From: Haemonchus contortus
Taxonomy: Eukaryota > Nematoda > Chromadorea > Rhabditida > Trichostrongylidae
Length of the DNA stretch: 64,000 nt
Direction of reading: 5' to 3'
NCBI GenBank assembly: GCA_000469685.2
Contig: LS997564.1
Location: forward strand, 35,544,151 to 35,608,150
Under the pieces are notes generated by a model. That model saw nothing but the letters and a program-made list of their open reading frames with translations, did no database searches and was not told the DNA's origin. Position numbers and translations under genes: made by a program. Shown here piece by piece: positions 17,701 through 30,015 of the stretch (positions are counted from its first letter, which is position 1; every line of letters begins with the position of its first letter).

Positions 17701-18037
17701 AGGAACAGGCTCATACAACAGTTTCTGAATAGATTACATACGTTCTTGTACTATGCCATGGCTATAATACTTGATAGCTTAGAAAACCTTCACATAACGG
17801 ATGCTTCCAATCAGAATTTTATGCAAGGGACCGACCGGTTTTCGAAGAAGCGGAAGCAAAATGTATCCGGGTTCCCACTTCTGTTTCTGCCCTTTTCCTC
17901 TTGGAACCAGCCCACAGCGTGAATATATATCCTTATCCCGAACCTTACTGCATAGTAGTCTTGGAAACTATCTCATTAAGTTGCCAAGTCAACCTATATA
18001 TCATCACCATAGACCTTTTTATCTAATAATTTTTATG
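14776..18037. other. intergenic, no supported gene
   Basis: A SINE tail fragment is visible near 15722-15805 ('caaacacgcattcaacc' and 'gcgcattccag'). A run of 16 C lies at 16718-16733. No protein-coding exon chain was found. Confidence 0.5.
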
Positions 18038-18372
18038 GGCGGAGGTGGTGTAGATACAAGGGTTGCATTATCACACTTGCATGGCCACGAGTTCAAATCC
18101 CGGATCAATATCCGCCTAGGCTAGCCAAGCCTTTCATCCCTTCGGGGTCGCTTAATCGGTACCTAACTCGTTTGGGAGGATAATGAGATAAGGATAAGGG
18201 AGGACAGGATAGGACAATGACTTGTACATCGGCTGGCCACCGTAAGTCATTGTATAGGCCACATACGCATTCAAACAGCCTCTACGATTCTGAATGGAAG
18301 TCGGATGCGGGGCGCACTCCTCAGACGGATTGGATCAACGCCTTATCCTTTATCCTTGTATACTGTAAACCT
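18038..18372 (+). mobile_element. tRNA-derived SINE, near full length
   Basis: This is the best reference copy in the window. The head of about 79 bp runs from GGCGGAGGTGGTGTAG to ATATCCGCC, so its two ends are complementary (GGCGGA with TCCGCC) like a tRNA acceptor stem. It contains a B-box-like GAGTTCAAATC. The body then holds 'ttcggggtcgcttaatcggt', 'gacttgtacatcggctggcc', 'accgtaagtcattgtatagg' and 'ctacgattctgaatggaagt', ending in 'gatcaacgccttatcctt'. No recognised LINE-like 3' tail was seen. Confidence 0.85.
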
Positions 18373-18659
18373 TCCACACTCTCGTGTACGAAGCAGACGT
18401 CTTCCCAACTTCAAGTCTTCACAGCCTGCTAGCGCTTTTTGCCTAGACTTACCACCTACCTCAACCAGCCTGCCAGAGAACAGTGGTGAACTTGTTCTTG
18501 ATGACAAAAACACAACAACATTAACAGTAGATGTCCCCATTCTATGTGAACGTCTCGTCTTCTAACGCGATGGTCTCCCACAAGCATACATGCCAGCTAA
18601 GTAAAACATACTTTGCTCCCTCCTAGCTATATTAAAATTTCCTGTAGTGCTAATTTCAC

Positions 18660-18925
18660 ACGTACAGTCCGGGAATCGACTATCCAGGATCGGTATCCAA
18701 TGGCTTCAATGTCCAGCCGAGCCCTTCTTCTCTCTTGATAGATCAGTTGGTCTACATCATTCTGTGAAAAAATAACCTCTTGACTTCTATGTCGGTTGGC
18801 CACGATAAGTGTCAGTCAAACACGAATTCAAATCATTACCACGATTCTGAACAGAAGTCAAAGACGGGGCGCATTCCAGGAAAGGGATTGATTAACGCCA
18901 AATGACTTTATCCTTTTCGACTTTG
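18660..18925 (+). mobile_element. degraded tRNA-derived SINE copy
   Basis: The end of the head ('ccaggatcggtatccaatgg') is recognisable, followed after decay by 'tcggttggccacgataagt', 'ccacgattctgaacagaagt' and 'gggattgattaacgcc'. The A-box side is not recognisable. Confidence 0.7.
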
Positions 18926-21062
18926 TTCTCAACAACCTACTTCTTCCAATTTCCAAGTTTTTCGGGCGACTCCGACCATTTTCCTCGAATTTTTACCATC
19001 CCCTTGACTGTCCTGCATTCTTCCTGACTCACTTTTATGGAAAAAATTCGAATATTCTAACGTTGCCAATTGTAATTTTTGATCTCAGCTCTCAAATTTA
19101 CCATCCTATTCCAGATATTCAATGAATTAATGCTGAATATGCTCCAATTCTCTAATGGTCGTCATCGCCACTCACATCGACACAGCGTGCTCGACCTTGA
19201 TAAATGTGGCTTTGGATCGAATTCATCCCTCCATAAAGGTAGGTGTAATCATCTGTATGCATGGAGACAAACGTATAGAAAACAGAAAAATCCAGGGAAC
19301 CGATTACCATTGGCTAGTAATGACTAAGCTGGGGTAGAACTATGGGTGAGGTAAGGGACACAAGTTCGGCTGCTGTAACTTTCTTTTCTGGGTAAGACAA
19401 TGGGCAGAGATTGGCCTGGGAAAGGATTCAAGAAAACCTGGGAGTAAATGCCAAGATGAGCAGTCATGTCTACTCATGGATGTTCGTTAAGTAGATGGCT
19501 CAACCACCTACTTCAAGAGCGACAGTAATCGAGAAAATCAAAACATAGACGGTGATCAATCCCACCTTGAGACAAGCACTTTAATAGACTCCGACTAGGA
19601 GGCTTGGGAATCCTTCTGAGTGCATCCTTTACTTCAATGAAAGGGAAAGGTCACCGAGCAACCGAGCATGCTCCGTCGCATGTACCTTCTCGTCGTTCTT
19701 ATGTCAGAAGCCCTGACGGTTATGCTACGGACACTCAGAACTATGATAAATTTGCATCCGTCCACTACTCATAACAAAGATACCAATAAGCTGGTAAAGC
19801 ATGAGAGTAGCTGCAACCGAGACAACTAGCACAGAATCGCGGTCTGCTTCCCGAGTGATAATATTAATCTTATTTCCTGGAATGAAGGTCTAGATGAATT
19901 CAAGTATCTAAGACTACTCCGCAGAGGATGGCGACATTTCTCCCGGGATTGTCATCACAAGCAGCAGTGGTTCCGCGGCGATTACCGTATCCATTCTACT
20001 GGAAATTCAAATCTTCCCGTTCATAGCGCGCGACAGCACGGGTGCGGCGAACGCGGCGGGGAGCAGGTACCGCATCCCTCATCAGACACTGTAGCAATCT
20101 CTGGTACTCAGATTATAAGTACTGCCTAAGCAATCACTGGTTGATTTCTTTGACGCCGCTAACTGGGAGCAACCCATAATGATATGGGTAAAACATGGAG
20201 TTGCCGCGAAATCGCTACTCAATCCTCGCTGGATATCTTGCCTCTATCTTACAAGGCCTAAAGAGCCTTCCCTCAGCTTCTTCAACACATTGCCAACTGA
20301 GACGATAACTAGCAGCTAACAGAACAAATCAGATCAAATTTCTTAGCTGACAACACTACTGAGTGGGTGTCTGACTGGTTACGAGATGGCTGCCTTCCAA
20401 TTATGTTCCGATTCTCAACCAAAACCAAGCTGTTCACATTCTGCCATGAAAGTTGCTGGAACAGGGGTTAGCGCGATGGTTCCACTCAGGAATCATCGAT
20501 AATTATGTACATAGCCAGTAATTATGTATATAGGTAAAAATACATTCATGAGTTCCCGTAAGATGTTTACCTAGCGATTCAGACGAGAGCACGTCAATGG
20601 CAAACAAACTCAGTTCTTCCGTGAAATCAAAAAAAATCGGGGGGCCAAATGGTTTTTCCACCTCGATTTTCTTTTGCTAGCCACGTCACATCACAGGCCA
20701 AGGGTCATTTCCATAATCTTCAGAATTTAAAAACGATCAGCTTAATAGGAAAGCCCAACGGATGCGTTTTTCAAAGCAAATAGGGATTGTCTTGGAAACG
20801 GCCTTAGCTTTCCGTTCTCATCAAAGGTGATGGATGAATAAAATGTGGGTAATCGGTGTTCCATTATGAATAGCAATTGATGGATGAAAAACGAAATGGT
20901 CATTATCCATCCTGCGTCTTCTGGGAACAGTAGTGGGAACGGACTCTCCCGGGGCTATGTCAGGCCGTAGTTACATGGCTCACGGAATCTTTACCCCCTT
21001 AACCCCACAAAAGCCGGTTGATTACTGGAGCAGAGGTAAAGATAAACAAATCCCTCTCCAAG
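18926..21062. other. intergenic, no supported gene
   Basis: A segment near 19935-20065 ('gcggcgattaccgtatcc', 'gaaattcaaatcttccc', 'cgcgcgac') resembles the small inverted-repeat element at 46763-46903 inside the BLM gene. No exon chain was recognised. Confidence 0.45.
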
Positions 21063-24000
21063 ATGTGCCATGTATTCGACTTCAACCTCTATCTGTTGCG
21101 AGCGGCTCAATACGGATTTCACCCTCACGATGATTACCAGTGAGCCATCCCGGTCTGCGACTTCCAAACTAGACGCTGACCCATTATCCGATTCAAAAGT
21201 GTTGAAAGACTTGGATTAAGGGAACGGATAGGGTGCCACGGACGGAGAAAGTTCAAGCTCCTGTCTATTACTGCATCATCCATGCTTGTAATTACCAGCT
21301 CTATGGCATACTTCCAATAGTAGCAAATTTCAGATTGAATTTTCAATTTTCGTAGTTTCAAAAAGTATTTGGGAAACTGGTTTTTTAATCATTTCAATTT
21401 ATTTAGTTTTGATTTCAACTTTCATTCTACGAAATAATTGAAATTCTTCGCAATAGTAATAATCTCTATAATAATTTATAATTTTACATTATTTTTACAG
21501 CAATCATTTTTGTCGTGATGAAAGTTAATGTTTAGATTCGCCTCTCACCCATTACTCATCACTAAGCAGTATACCATCAAGCTCATCGCTCAGCCCCCAT
21601 AGTGAGGACACTTCTTACAATTCTCGATGTCTTCGAAGTCTTAGAAGAAGTCGTATAAGGTGAGTGAGTTCCGTTCCAGGGAAAGGGGATTGATTAACGT
21701 TGATTGACTTACTTGAGGGTTGGACTTATGCCACATTATTGAATTTCCGCCTAACTACGCCGAGAAGAATATCCGACCCGCAACATGACTGACTAGAGCT
21801 GCATGACCTCTAAAGCTTTGCGAGCAACTGTGCCATCAACAAATTATTCCCAAAAGTTTGGAATGATAGGGTGCAACAGTCGTAGTGGAAGCTTCCCGAT
21901 GTTCAAAACTGGCTGGTCACCTTATCGATAGGCAGTACACCAGTAATCTCAGTGTGACACAACCTGAATGGGAACTAACCCCCACGAAACATGGTACGAA
22001 ATCGAGATGGTACTCGACAATCGGTGGTCCTAAGAAACAGATTACGCCGATTTCTTTCTGGGCGTTCTTGAGAGGGAAGGAATAGAGTCCTGGAGCCATT
22101 ACATCACCAGTTTTGGTCGAAGCTTACTTGAACAAAATCTATTCTTCAGAATAACTCCTGAAGATGTCTACCAGCTGCGACGAGAGCTACAAGCCGACTA
22201 CGCTACCCAGCGGACGGTTGCGGAGCGAAAACGATGTTTACGCGAGGCTTGTGCAACATTGATGGAATTGCGTAATGAACTAGTCGATGAAGAAAGGCGA
22301 AGTATGTAAGACGTTAATCAAGCGTTGAATTTTGTCCCCCTTCCGTAAACAATCCACCGCTTCTCTAAGTTATTCGCCCCAACTCTTAATCGAGCATTTC
22401 ATGATGTTAGATAAAAAACAAGCCCTAAGGTTCCTGGAAACTAGTAGGAACGTCTTACTGCAACCATTGTTACTCTTGTCAAGCCTATACATCTTAGACA
22501 GCGTGAAGAAGGGTCCTAACACGATAAACGTGTCCTGCGCGTACACGATGACCTAGTTCCGACTAGCTGACGGCACTTCCTGACCACAGCTAGAACTCCT
22601 CCAATGATAGGACTATAATGGCCACGAAAACTCTCGAACCTTACCGTACGCTACCTCTGAAAGCAAAGCACCGAAAGACTCCACTTGTAATTAAGATTTG
22701 ACGAATGCATGGGAATCCGCTAACCCTTGAACTCCACTTATCATTCATACATCAAATATTGATCGGGCTTGATAGCACCTCTTCTCTTATTGTTAGCACG
22801 GGGGGCGAGATCCAACAATGCATTCTTAATCAAAAATATCGCGGTACGTCCTTGTTGTTGAAAGTATTCTTGATTCAATGCGATAGATCGGTAACGTAAA
22901 ACTTTGCTCATTGGCGACTCAAGCCACATCTTCAGTACCAACACAAAATCCATTCCATCCATCTCTAAGATTTTACTTCAGATGATCCAACGATGCCGTT
23001 TTTCGTCTTTGAGTACCAGGCATTTTTGTGTTGGATCTATTCGACAATACGGTTTTCTGATTTCACAAGCGAAATGGAACGACATTTTCGTGAAATGAAG
23101 GTAATTTCAAAGATTATTTCATGAAATCACACACATGGACCTACATATCCAAAAGCTCAATGCAGTTCCGCAGCAGGTCAAAGAAAGCTATAGACAAGGA
23201 CATGTTAGCACTATCAACTCTACCTCCCATTCCTCCTAACTGAAATCTAAACAGAGTTCCAAGTCGGGAAGGAACTTTCACCGGTCCTAAAGAATGGATG
23301 AGGCTTTCACCAGGAGCAATCATCCTTGTCTCTCTACGTCTCTCGCCTGTGTAAGGGATTTGGCCAGAATCTCGCCCCTGAAAGCCAATATGCCAAAATC
23401 TGATCCGGCAGTTTTCTTCCCCACACCCTCTCATAAATACAGCTCAAAGTCCCATCAGCCTGTTCTCACGAAATTCCCCAAATCGCTAGCGCTGAACTCA
23501 CCTTGATCGCCACCCTCAGCGTAGTAGGCATAAAAGCAAAAAACTGCCACGTTTTGACACCTATGATTTCAGGAGCACCACCGTACCCTTCTGTCAGCCC
23601 TGCCTCCACGTGGTGAGCCGTTCCTCTTGGCTGTTCTGCGATTTTCACAGATATGCGTTGAGTACGCGGCGCTGTGTGACGAAGAAGCGTTGCAGTGGTG
23701 TCGCCTGGCCTACGCAAGAAGTAAGTCGCACTCACTTTCACATCATACATCTTAAGCTCACTCCCTATACAAAGTGGGGATTCGTCCCAAACTGCTCTAT
23801 GGAACTGCTGTTCTTCTACTAACCCCTAACCACCCTCTCTTCTTTAACAGAAGTTGAACGTGAGAAGAACTGGTTGGCTCTGAGATATCGGATCGTTGGC
23901 TACCGATTAGCCCAGAAGCCAATCAGTTCTTTTCACGAATCATCCATTTTTAAGAAGCTCAAGGATCACCCACATGGCGAAGTGGCAACACTATCAGGCT

Positions 24001-24715
24001 TGGACTGTGGGACTTCGCCTGCTGTAACGGACCCGTAAATCGGACCTCAAGACACTAGGGCATTCATAGAAGAACCACCGAACGAGCCACATAGCAAGGG
24101 GAGATCCCCAGAGTCTATGAATATCGATTTCCGTTACCGCATGGGGCCACAATCAAAACTGTACTAATAAAAACGTGAGAAAAAAAAGAGCGCTGAAAAA
24201 ACGGCACCAACAGGAGCTACTCTGCATTTAATCAAGCACCCCCTTAAGCTCAACACAGCATTCGCAAAGCTTCTGTTGTAGCAGTGGCTAATATTTCTCA
24301 CAGAAGCAATCAAATAGTGCAATCAATCAAATAGCATTCAATATGGCCGAGCTTTACAGAATTTGACATAAATCTAAGTTTATTACCAGACCTCCCCCGG
24401 AAGAAGTCGTCGTCGACAAATACTACCCGAAGTGCATCTTCGCTCAGCTCTTCATCTTCATCCTCAGATGTCGATGAAGTCCTAGCCAGGTATTGCCTTG
24501 GACTTTATTTTAAATCTGTCTGTCTAACAAATCCAAAAAAAAACGGTGAAAAGAAGTAAGAATTCCTAAAGGAGAGACTAATGAGCGTGCAGGATAACTA
24601 CGATTCCCCTTACCAGTATCACACTTATATTTTGAGCTTCACCCTTTTCTTAAGCCCGAGCGTTCCGGAGCACTCTAGGAGACTTGTTAACGCAAAGGCG
24701 GAGATCAGGCAATGA
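21063..24715 (+). CDS. unrecognised alpha-helical protein, about 350 aa, 9 exons
   Basis: I do not recognise this protein. Exons: 21063-21139, 21570-21659, 21953-21993, 22041-22301, 22982-23100, 23573-23720, 23851-24006, 24390-24489, 24655-24715. All joins are phase-consistent with GT-AG borders (1053 nt). The start ATG follows an AG acceptor directly, so it could be trans-spliced or an internal methionine after an unseen exon. Residues 26-69 are Ser/Arg-rich and look disordered. Residues 70-200 are charged and helical (EDVYQLRRELQADYATQRT). The next stretch is hydrophobic-helical (PFLLAVLRFSQICVEYAALC) and then basic (NWLALRYRIVGYRLAQK). The 24390-24489 exon is Ser-rich (SLSSSSSSDVDEVLA). 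The weakest join is the 24006 donor (GTGGGA). If it is not used, the frame stops at 24038 and the protein is 307 aa. No signal peptide is evident. Confidence 0.7.
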
Positions 24716-25179
24716 GAGCACTGCCATTCAATTTTTCCACGCCTTGGCGGCAAAGGAGAGTTTTCAGACACGTTTGACAATTGTAACATATACAGAACAT
24801 TATTTCATACATACAGTATGTTCAAAAAGAACTAAAACATCCAACAATATGAAGAAGGTTCTGCAACGATAATTTCTTTCAATAAGAAGTTTGAAATTCT
24901 GAAGCATATAGTAAATGTTTCAGACGAGACTCAGAACGTATTGCCGCAATGCTACAAGATCTACGAAGTAATATATCCGAGATCGAACTCGGAATGGCAC
25001 TGAGCATTGGTGACAGTACCGGCGAAAAACTGGTATATTGAACATTAACGTAGAATTATATGGTGCTAATCGATTTCTAGAATGTTTTATGTGTAAAATG
25101 TACAGAATGTAGTGCTCATTATTCGACTTGTTGCCCCTGCGATCGGGTTCTTTTTTTGTTGTCAGAATATTTATTGCCG

Positions 25180-25194
25180 AATAAACAAAATAAA
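25180..25194 (+). terminator. candidate poly(A) signals, plus-strand gene
   Basis: Two AATAAA hexamers (25180-25185 and 25189-25194) lie about 465 bp beyond the stop at 24713-24715. They are the first good tandem signals downstream on this strand. Confidence 0.4.
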
Positions 25195-25888
25195 CAGTGG
25201 ACAATTAACTATTGTTGTAAGTAACTGAACGAACTGAAATTATACATATATAAAAAAACGACGGCATAATATTCAGCCAAATATTCATAGATTTCAATCT
25301 TGTGGCGATTAGAACATATAGAATAACGATCAATTAACGTCCTTTTTCTCGAAAAAAAAAAGCTGTCATGGCGTACCCCCGGGGCTCACTCCTTTTCCCC
25401 TCCCAAATGAGTTTTTCCATCGTTTCTTACAATCCTTGAGAGGAAGGGTACTGCTCAATGACTTATCCCAAAAGGTAGCGTAATGCAAAGGGTGTAAGGA
25501 TTGTAGAGTACCTCCAATCACCAGCCCCATACACCAGGCAAGAGCATAAGGAACTGAGATAGCAGAGCAACAGCCTTGCTCATTCTAAGTGAGAATCTAG
25601 AATGGAGCAAAACTATGAAAACACTTTGAGCTCAAACATAAAGTTTGGTCCCAATAATGAATCAGCTCAACATCATGAATAATCCGAGGTGATAGTGGAC
25701 GCGAACGAGACATTACAATCGAAACGAAGCCATCAGATAGCGGAGCGATGAAAATACCAACAATCATGGACAATTAAACTTTTCCTTATGCTCTTCCATT
25801 TCTGGAAGGTAGGACTCAATCGAGTTCATTCATTATCCTCAACGATCAAAAACGATTCCGGAGATGATAAAAAGGGTGCGGTCAATGA

Positions 25889-25894
25889 TTTATT
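25889..25894 (-). terminator. candidate poly(A) signal, RSRC2-like gene
   Basis: AATAAA on the minus strand, about 540 bp beyond the RSRC2-like stop codon. The position is plausible but unproven. Confidence 0.3.
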
Positions 25895-26430
25895 TGGTCC
25901 CTTTCCTACTTTTCCAATGATCGGATGGCAATGGTAGGATCACAGGGCGCCTGATTGGGCTGACCAACACTTCCATCGTGAGATCGGATCAACTGCTCAA
26001 CGGAGAAATCTACGAATCCCACTTAGGAAGTATCGACTTATGAAAATTTTGCTGACAAATATTGTTCTACCTAATCTAGTCTCTCACGTTGACATAAAAA
26101 GCCTTCAGATTCATATATGATCGTTTGAAAATAAATTTCAACATGCCCATGTCTCAGGCTTTGCCTTAGACAAGAAAAAATGCCAAAAACGAATTCGGTC
26201 TAGGTGGCCCTATTTTCAAACGTTCACCTTGAATCACGCGTCAATCGATAAATGGCTGGCTTGGCCCTGTACATAGAAAAGAATAGAGTATCTCAAGGAT
26301 ATAATTCAATCAAAATAGCGACTTTCAAAAAAATCACTCACTTAATACAGATTCCTAGCGAGGTTATGAGATAACATAGAAGCATGCAAAAACAAATGCC
26401 TCAAGGTACGTACCACCAGACCGTAACTTT

Positions 26431-29400
26431 TCATTGATGAAATCCAAGCCCTAGGCCTCGTCCCATGTGTGTGGCTTCACGTGCAATCTCGTACTGTCGA
26501 TCCAAATCACGCATCATCTTTTTCTGCTTTTCACTTTCCTCCTTGAGGCGATTGCTATCTTCCTATAAAAGCAAGAGCAGTCAACACGTGCCTACGATCC
26601 GCGCCAATCTATTAAAAAAATGCCCACAAAAGAGAGTTTGAAAAAATTCGAATAACGTTGCAACTAACCTTTGCTGGATCCACTGCCGGCACATTCTTGA
26701 TACCCATCAGTTTCAAAAATTTGTTAGCTTGGTCACCAGCAACACCACTGGCTGTGATCGCGCTTGACCACAAGCCAACATTCTTGTCTTGACTGGGTGC
26801 TGTCGAGGCAGCAGCTGCACCGCTTCCTTCACCAGCTTCGGCAGGTCCCTTGACCAGAGAGGTGTAATCTTAAACTTGAATAATCGAACCCATTGTTAGT
26901 TTACTCACTTCTTTATTGGTTCCTGACTTTGACCATAACAGTTTTCGTTGTTTGGCAACCTCTACCGCACTAGGACGAATATCCCATGTCGTATGTCTGT
27001 CTTCTCTGCAAGAAGAGAGTTTGCAATGAAAGAATAAGTCAAATCGGAAATCGTACCTGTCCTTGTTCCTATTCTTTCCCCTCCATTTATCGTCTCTGTC
27101 ATCGTTACGGTCTCGCCCGCCAAAGCGATATCCACCTTCGTTGCCGCCTCGACCGCCACGTCTCATACCGCCATCACGATCTCGTCTATCGTCTTTCTAA
27201 AAGCCAGCATCGGCGACGTGGTCCGACGTAGCTGCATCCACCAATGATGCAGCTGAGACCAAACCATAATATTAGTTTTCTAGAAGTGTACCGCTTGCGC
27301 CGCAAGCCAAAACTGGTAATATTAGTGACGAAGAGAATAAAAATAATATTATGGGAGGAACCGAGATTACCCAGCCAGTTAGAAGAAGCCAGGTATTCAA
27401 ATGGATATTATTCTTGACGAAGAAACATACATGTATGAGAACTTACTAATGAGCTTACTTGCAAAATCAACCGAACCTTCCAATAAAAGCAATACAATGA
27501 GGGCAGCTTAGCTGCATTACATGAATAATGAGCGTGGTAGAAAACGGAGATTTCACTGAGAAAAACCTCTTGGACATTACAAATCCAGTTATCGCTATAG
27601 CCTAAGGCTTGCTCATTGTAATATGAGCCGACCAAACTCCGGTGACGATGAAAATTGCTACCGCCAACCAGAAAGTATATTTCTGTGAAGAAAGTGCACC
27701 CTGTCATGGTAAGATACGGTATTAACGCTTAAGCCATGGTGTGATCAACACGGAGAGATGGCCAGAAAAATTCTATCGCGGGGAATGTGAAGGAGTTTGA
27801 TCATTCAATTCTTACTGTTTAATTATTGGATGGCTTCAAAAAAGTTGACTATTTGGATCCAAAAGTACAAACGAAAAAAAATTTCAAACAACTCTGAAAA
27901 TTGGTACCCTCTGAAATCGATCCCTCTCATCCCAACTTCGACGGTCGTCGCGTCGTCTATTATCGTCACGATTCCATCCACTTCGACCTCCTCGATGACT
28001 GTCACGATCAGATCTTCCACTTTCATGATCATCTCTACGTGGTCTTCTGAACAAGTTTTTTCATTCAAAAAGCAATAAAATTCATTTATATATATATCCA
28101 TTTATATATTCATTTTATTTATAAATCTATATATAAAGATTCATCATCTCCAATCTCAAGCGTAGTTAGTTGAAATAGCTGAATTTTTAGAAAATATCAA
28201 CATCTGCTAAAAATTTTCCCCCCAATAAGTTGGAGGTGATAATCTCCTATTGCAATGTAACCGCCCAATTATCAATCAATTCAACATTTATTCACTGTGA
28301 TATTCCTAGAAGGCGAGTATTTCCCTAATAACCAAGGTATTAATCTCCTAAAATCAACAAACAAGAAGAAGAAAAAAGAAACTTTCTATAACACTCACTT
28401 GCCCGACCCTTCACGATCATCACTGCTTGGATATTTCTTTGGTCGTCGAACATCGTCACTATCGTTGTATTTCTTCGATCGTCGACTATCATCAGATCTG
28501 TCGTCATCCTTCCTCGATCTTTCTGAGCGGTCCTCACGAGACCTTTCTGAGCGTTCTTCACGACGTTCACGACGATCATCATCTTTACGCTTATCTTTCT
28601 TTTCCTCTTTTCGATCTTTACGGTCATCAGGTTTCTTGCTGTCCTTCTTTTCAACAACCGCGCATTCTGGCTTTTCTTTTTTCTTTTCCTTTTCCTCAGA
28701 CGTGTCCAGTTCTTCCGGGCATTCCACAGATTCCTTTGAATTCATTGCTGGTGCTGAGTCATTACTTTCTGTGCCTGATATGTCCATATCGGCTTCTCCT
28801 TTGCCCTCGTCGTCCGACGACTCGAACTTGGTCTGCAATTATTCAGTTAGCTTATATAAGTAATCTCTCCAAGGCTCCCATACGGAAACTCAATCAAATC
28901 GAGTCTAAGATTTGATCGAAAAGGGCATTCTAGATAGAATTTTTGCGAAATATCCCAAAATTAAACATACTCATTGAGAACGGGAGAGAAGTTTTTTCAA
29001 GAGTTCAGTTTTCGCTGTAATTCAATCATCGTTATATCTAACAATGATCAGCTTGTTCGTTTTCACGACATTTGTATTTTGAGAAAACGGTTTAAGCCTC
29101 GTGAGATTATCTGCCAACTGAGGTGGAAAATTCCGTAATTTGAAAAGCCAAACCAAGGCTAAAAATGTGTCCTTCAGAGAATCTCTGAATGAAATTGATA
29201 AGATGGACTTGGGAGCAGGGTACTATTCCACAATTACAACCCCAAAAACTCAAAATTTTGATTTTCTATGAAACTTCGTCTATAGGGGTAATCCGATGCC
29301 CTGATAACGAATATGACCTTCATTTTTGGCGCTGGCGCCATTTGGCGCCAAGGGTGTTTTCGCCGAATTTGCTGAAAACTTGCGTTCAAGGGGTTATTTA

Positions 29401-30015
29401 AGGTCCTGATAACGAATATAACATCAATTTCTGTGTCCTCAAACAACGAATGAAACTTTTATTGAGCCACATCGCCTCCCCCACAACCTGTATGTCTTGT
29501 CGTCGCGCCAAATAGCCTCAGCGCGTAAAATGGATGGTATATTCGTTATCAGGACCTCAAATAACCCCTAAACGCAAGTTTTCAGCAAATTTGGTGAAAA
29601 CACCCTTGGCGCCAAATTGGCGCCAGCGCCAAAAGTGAAGGTCATATTCGTTATCAGGGCATCGGATTACCCCTATAGACGAAGTTTCATCGAAAATCAA
29701 AATTTTGAGTTTTTGGGGTTGTAATAGTGGAAATAGTACCGGGAGCAGGCTTAACTGAATATCTACGCGTACTTTCTTGTTTGTTTACACAATTTAGGAG
29801 CAAATATTTCCTTTTTAGCAATCTTCAAAGGTTTCAAAAATTATACTAATACAAAAATGTCTCACAGGAAAGGCTTACTAATTCTCTTCAATTTCCTTGA
29901 AAGTATGTCGCCACCCAAAGAGTAAATTGAGGAGCTAACGGGTTTTCATCTCTTCTTTTTACTATTAGAAGTGACGGGACCTTACACAACGTTACTACTA
30001 TTGACTTACTGACAT
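26431..30015 (-). CDS. RSRC2-like arginine/serine-rich protein
   Basis: Seven exons: 30010-30015, 28399-28832, 27908-28046, 27057-27196, 26909-27005, 26669-26848, 26431-26562, all phase-consistent, giving 375 aa. The first exon holds only ATG TCA before a GTAAGT donor. Residues 3-147 are acidic, then alternate Lys/Arg with Asp/Ser/Glu. Residues 148-240 are RGG/RD-rich (RRGGRGGNEGGYRFGGRD). The C-terminal part carries the family signature: AKQRKLLW, then NKFLKLMGIK, then LDRQYEIAREATHMGRGLGL and the C-terminus. It matches the small-acidic-protein-like domain shared by human RSRC2 (WQG... FRKLMGIK ... LDAQYEMAR ... RGMGLGF). Function in RNA processing is inferred from the family and the RS/RGG composition. 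The acceptor at 26848 was chosen because the alternative at 26878 breaks frame. The first intron (about 1.2 kb) contains a foldback transposon. Confidence 0.85.
29211..29749. mobile_element. long-inverted-repeat (foldback) element with 8-9-bp target duplication
   Basis: Two arms of about 200 bp (29219-29420 and 29538-29742) are inverted copies of each other with few mismatches, around a spacer of about 117 bp. The outer ends read GGTACTAT(T)TCC. The direct repeat GGGAGCAGG (29211-29219 and 29741-29749) flanks the element; one G is shared with its end, so the duplication is 8 or 9 bp. Each arm carries TGATAACGAATAT twice and a 'ggcgctggcgccattggcgcc'-type stretch. Long inverted arms and a 9-bp duplication are typical of non-autonomous Mutator-like elements; hAT or Merlin (8 bp) is also possible. 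No transposase is present. It lies in intron 1 of the RSRC2-like gene. Confidence 0.85.

Larger units (their letters stand above)
24716..26430. other. intergenic between convergent genes
   Basis: Separates the plus-strand gene from the minus-strand RSRC2-like gene. It holds candidate poly(A) signals for both genes and otherwise nothing recognisable. Confidence 0.55.

Noticed and set aside
18038..18116. tRNA gene
   Set aside because: The head has A/B-box-like motifs and complementary ends, but no convincing anticodon and T-arm geometry, and it recurs as a dispersed repeat; called SINE instead.
23141..23434. 97-codon minus-strand frame
   Set aside because: It overlaps the intron between the 23100 and 23573 exons of the plus-strand gene and has no motif.
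28297..28863. 188-codon Ser-rich plus-strand frame
   Set aside because: It is antisense to the RS-rich exon 28399-28832 of the RSRC2-like gene.
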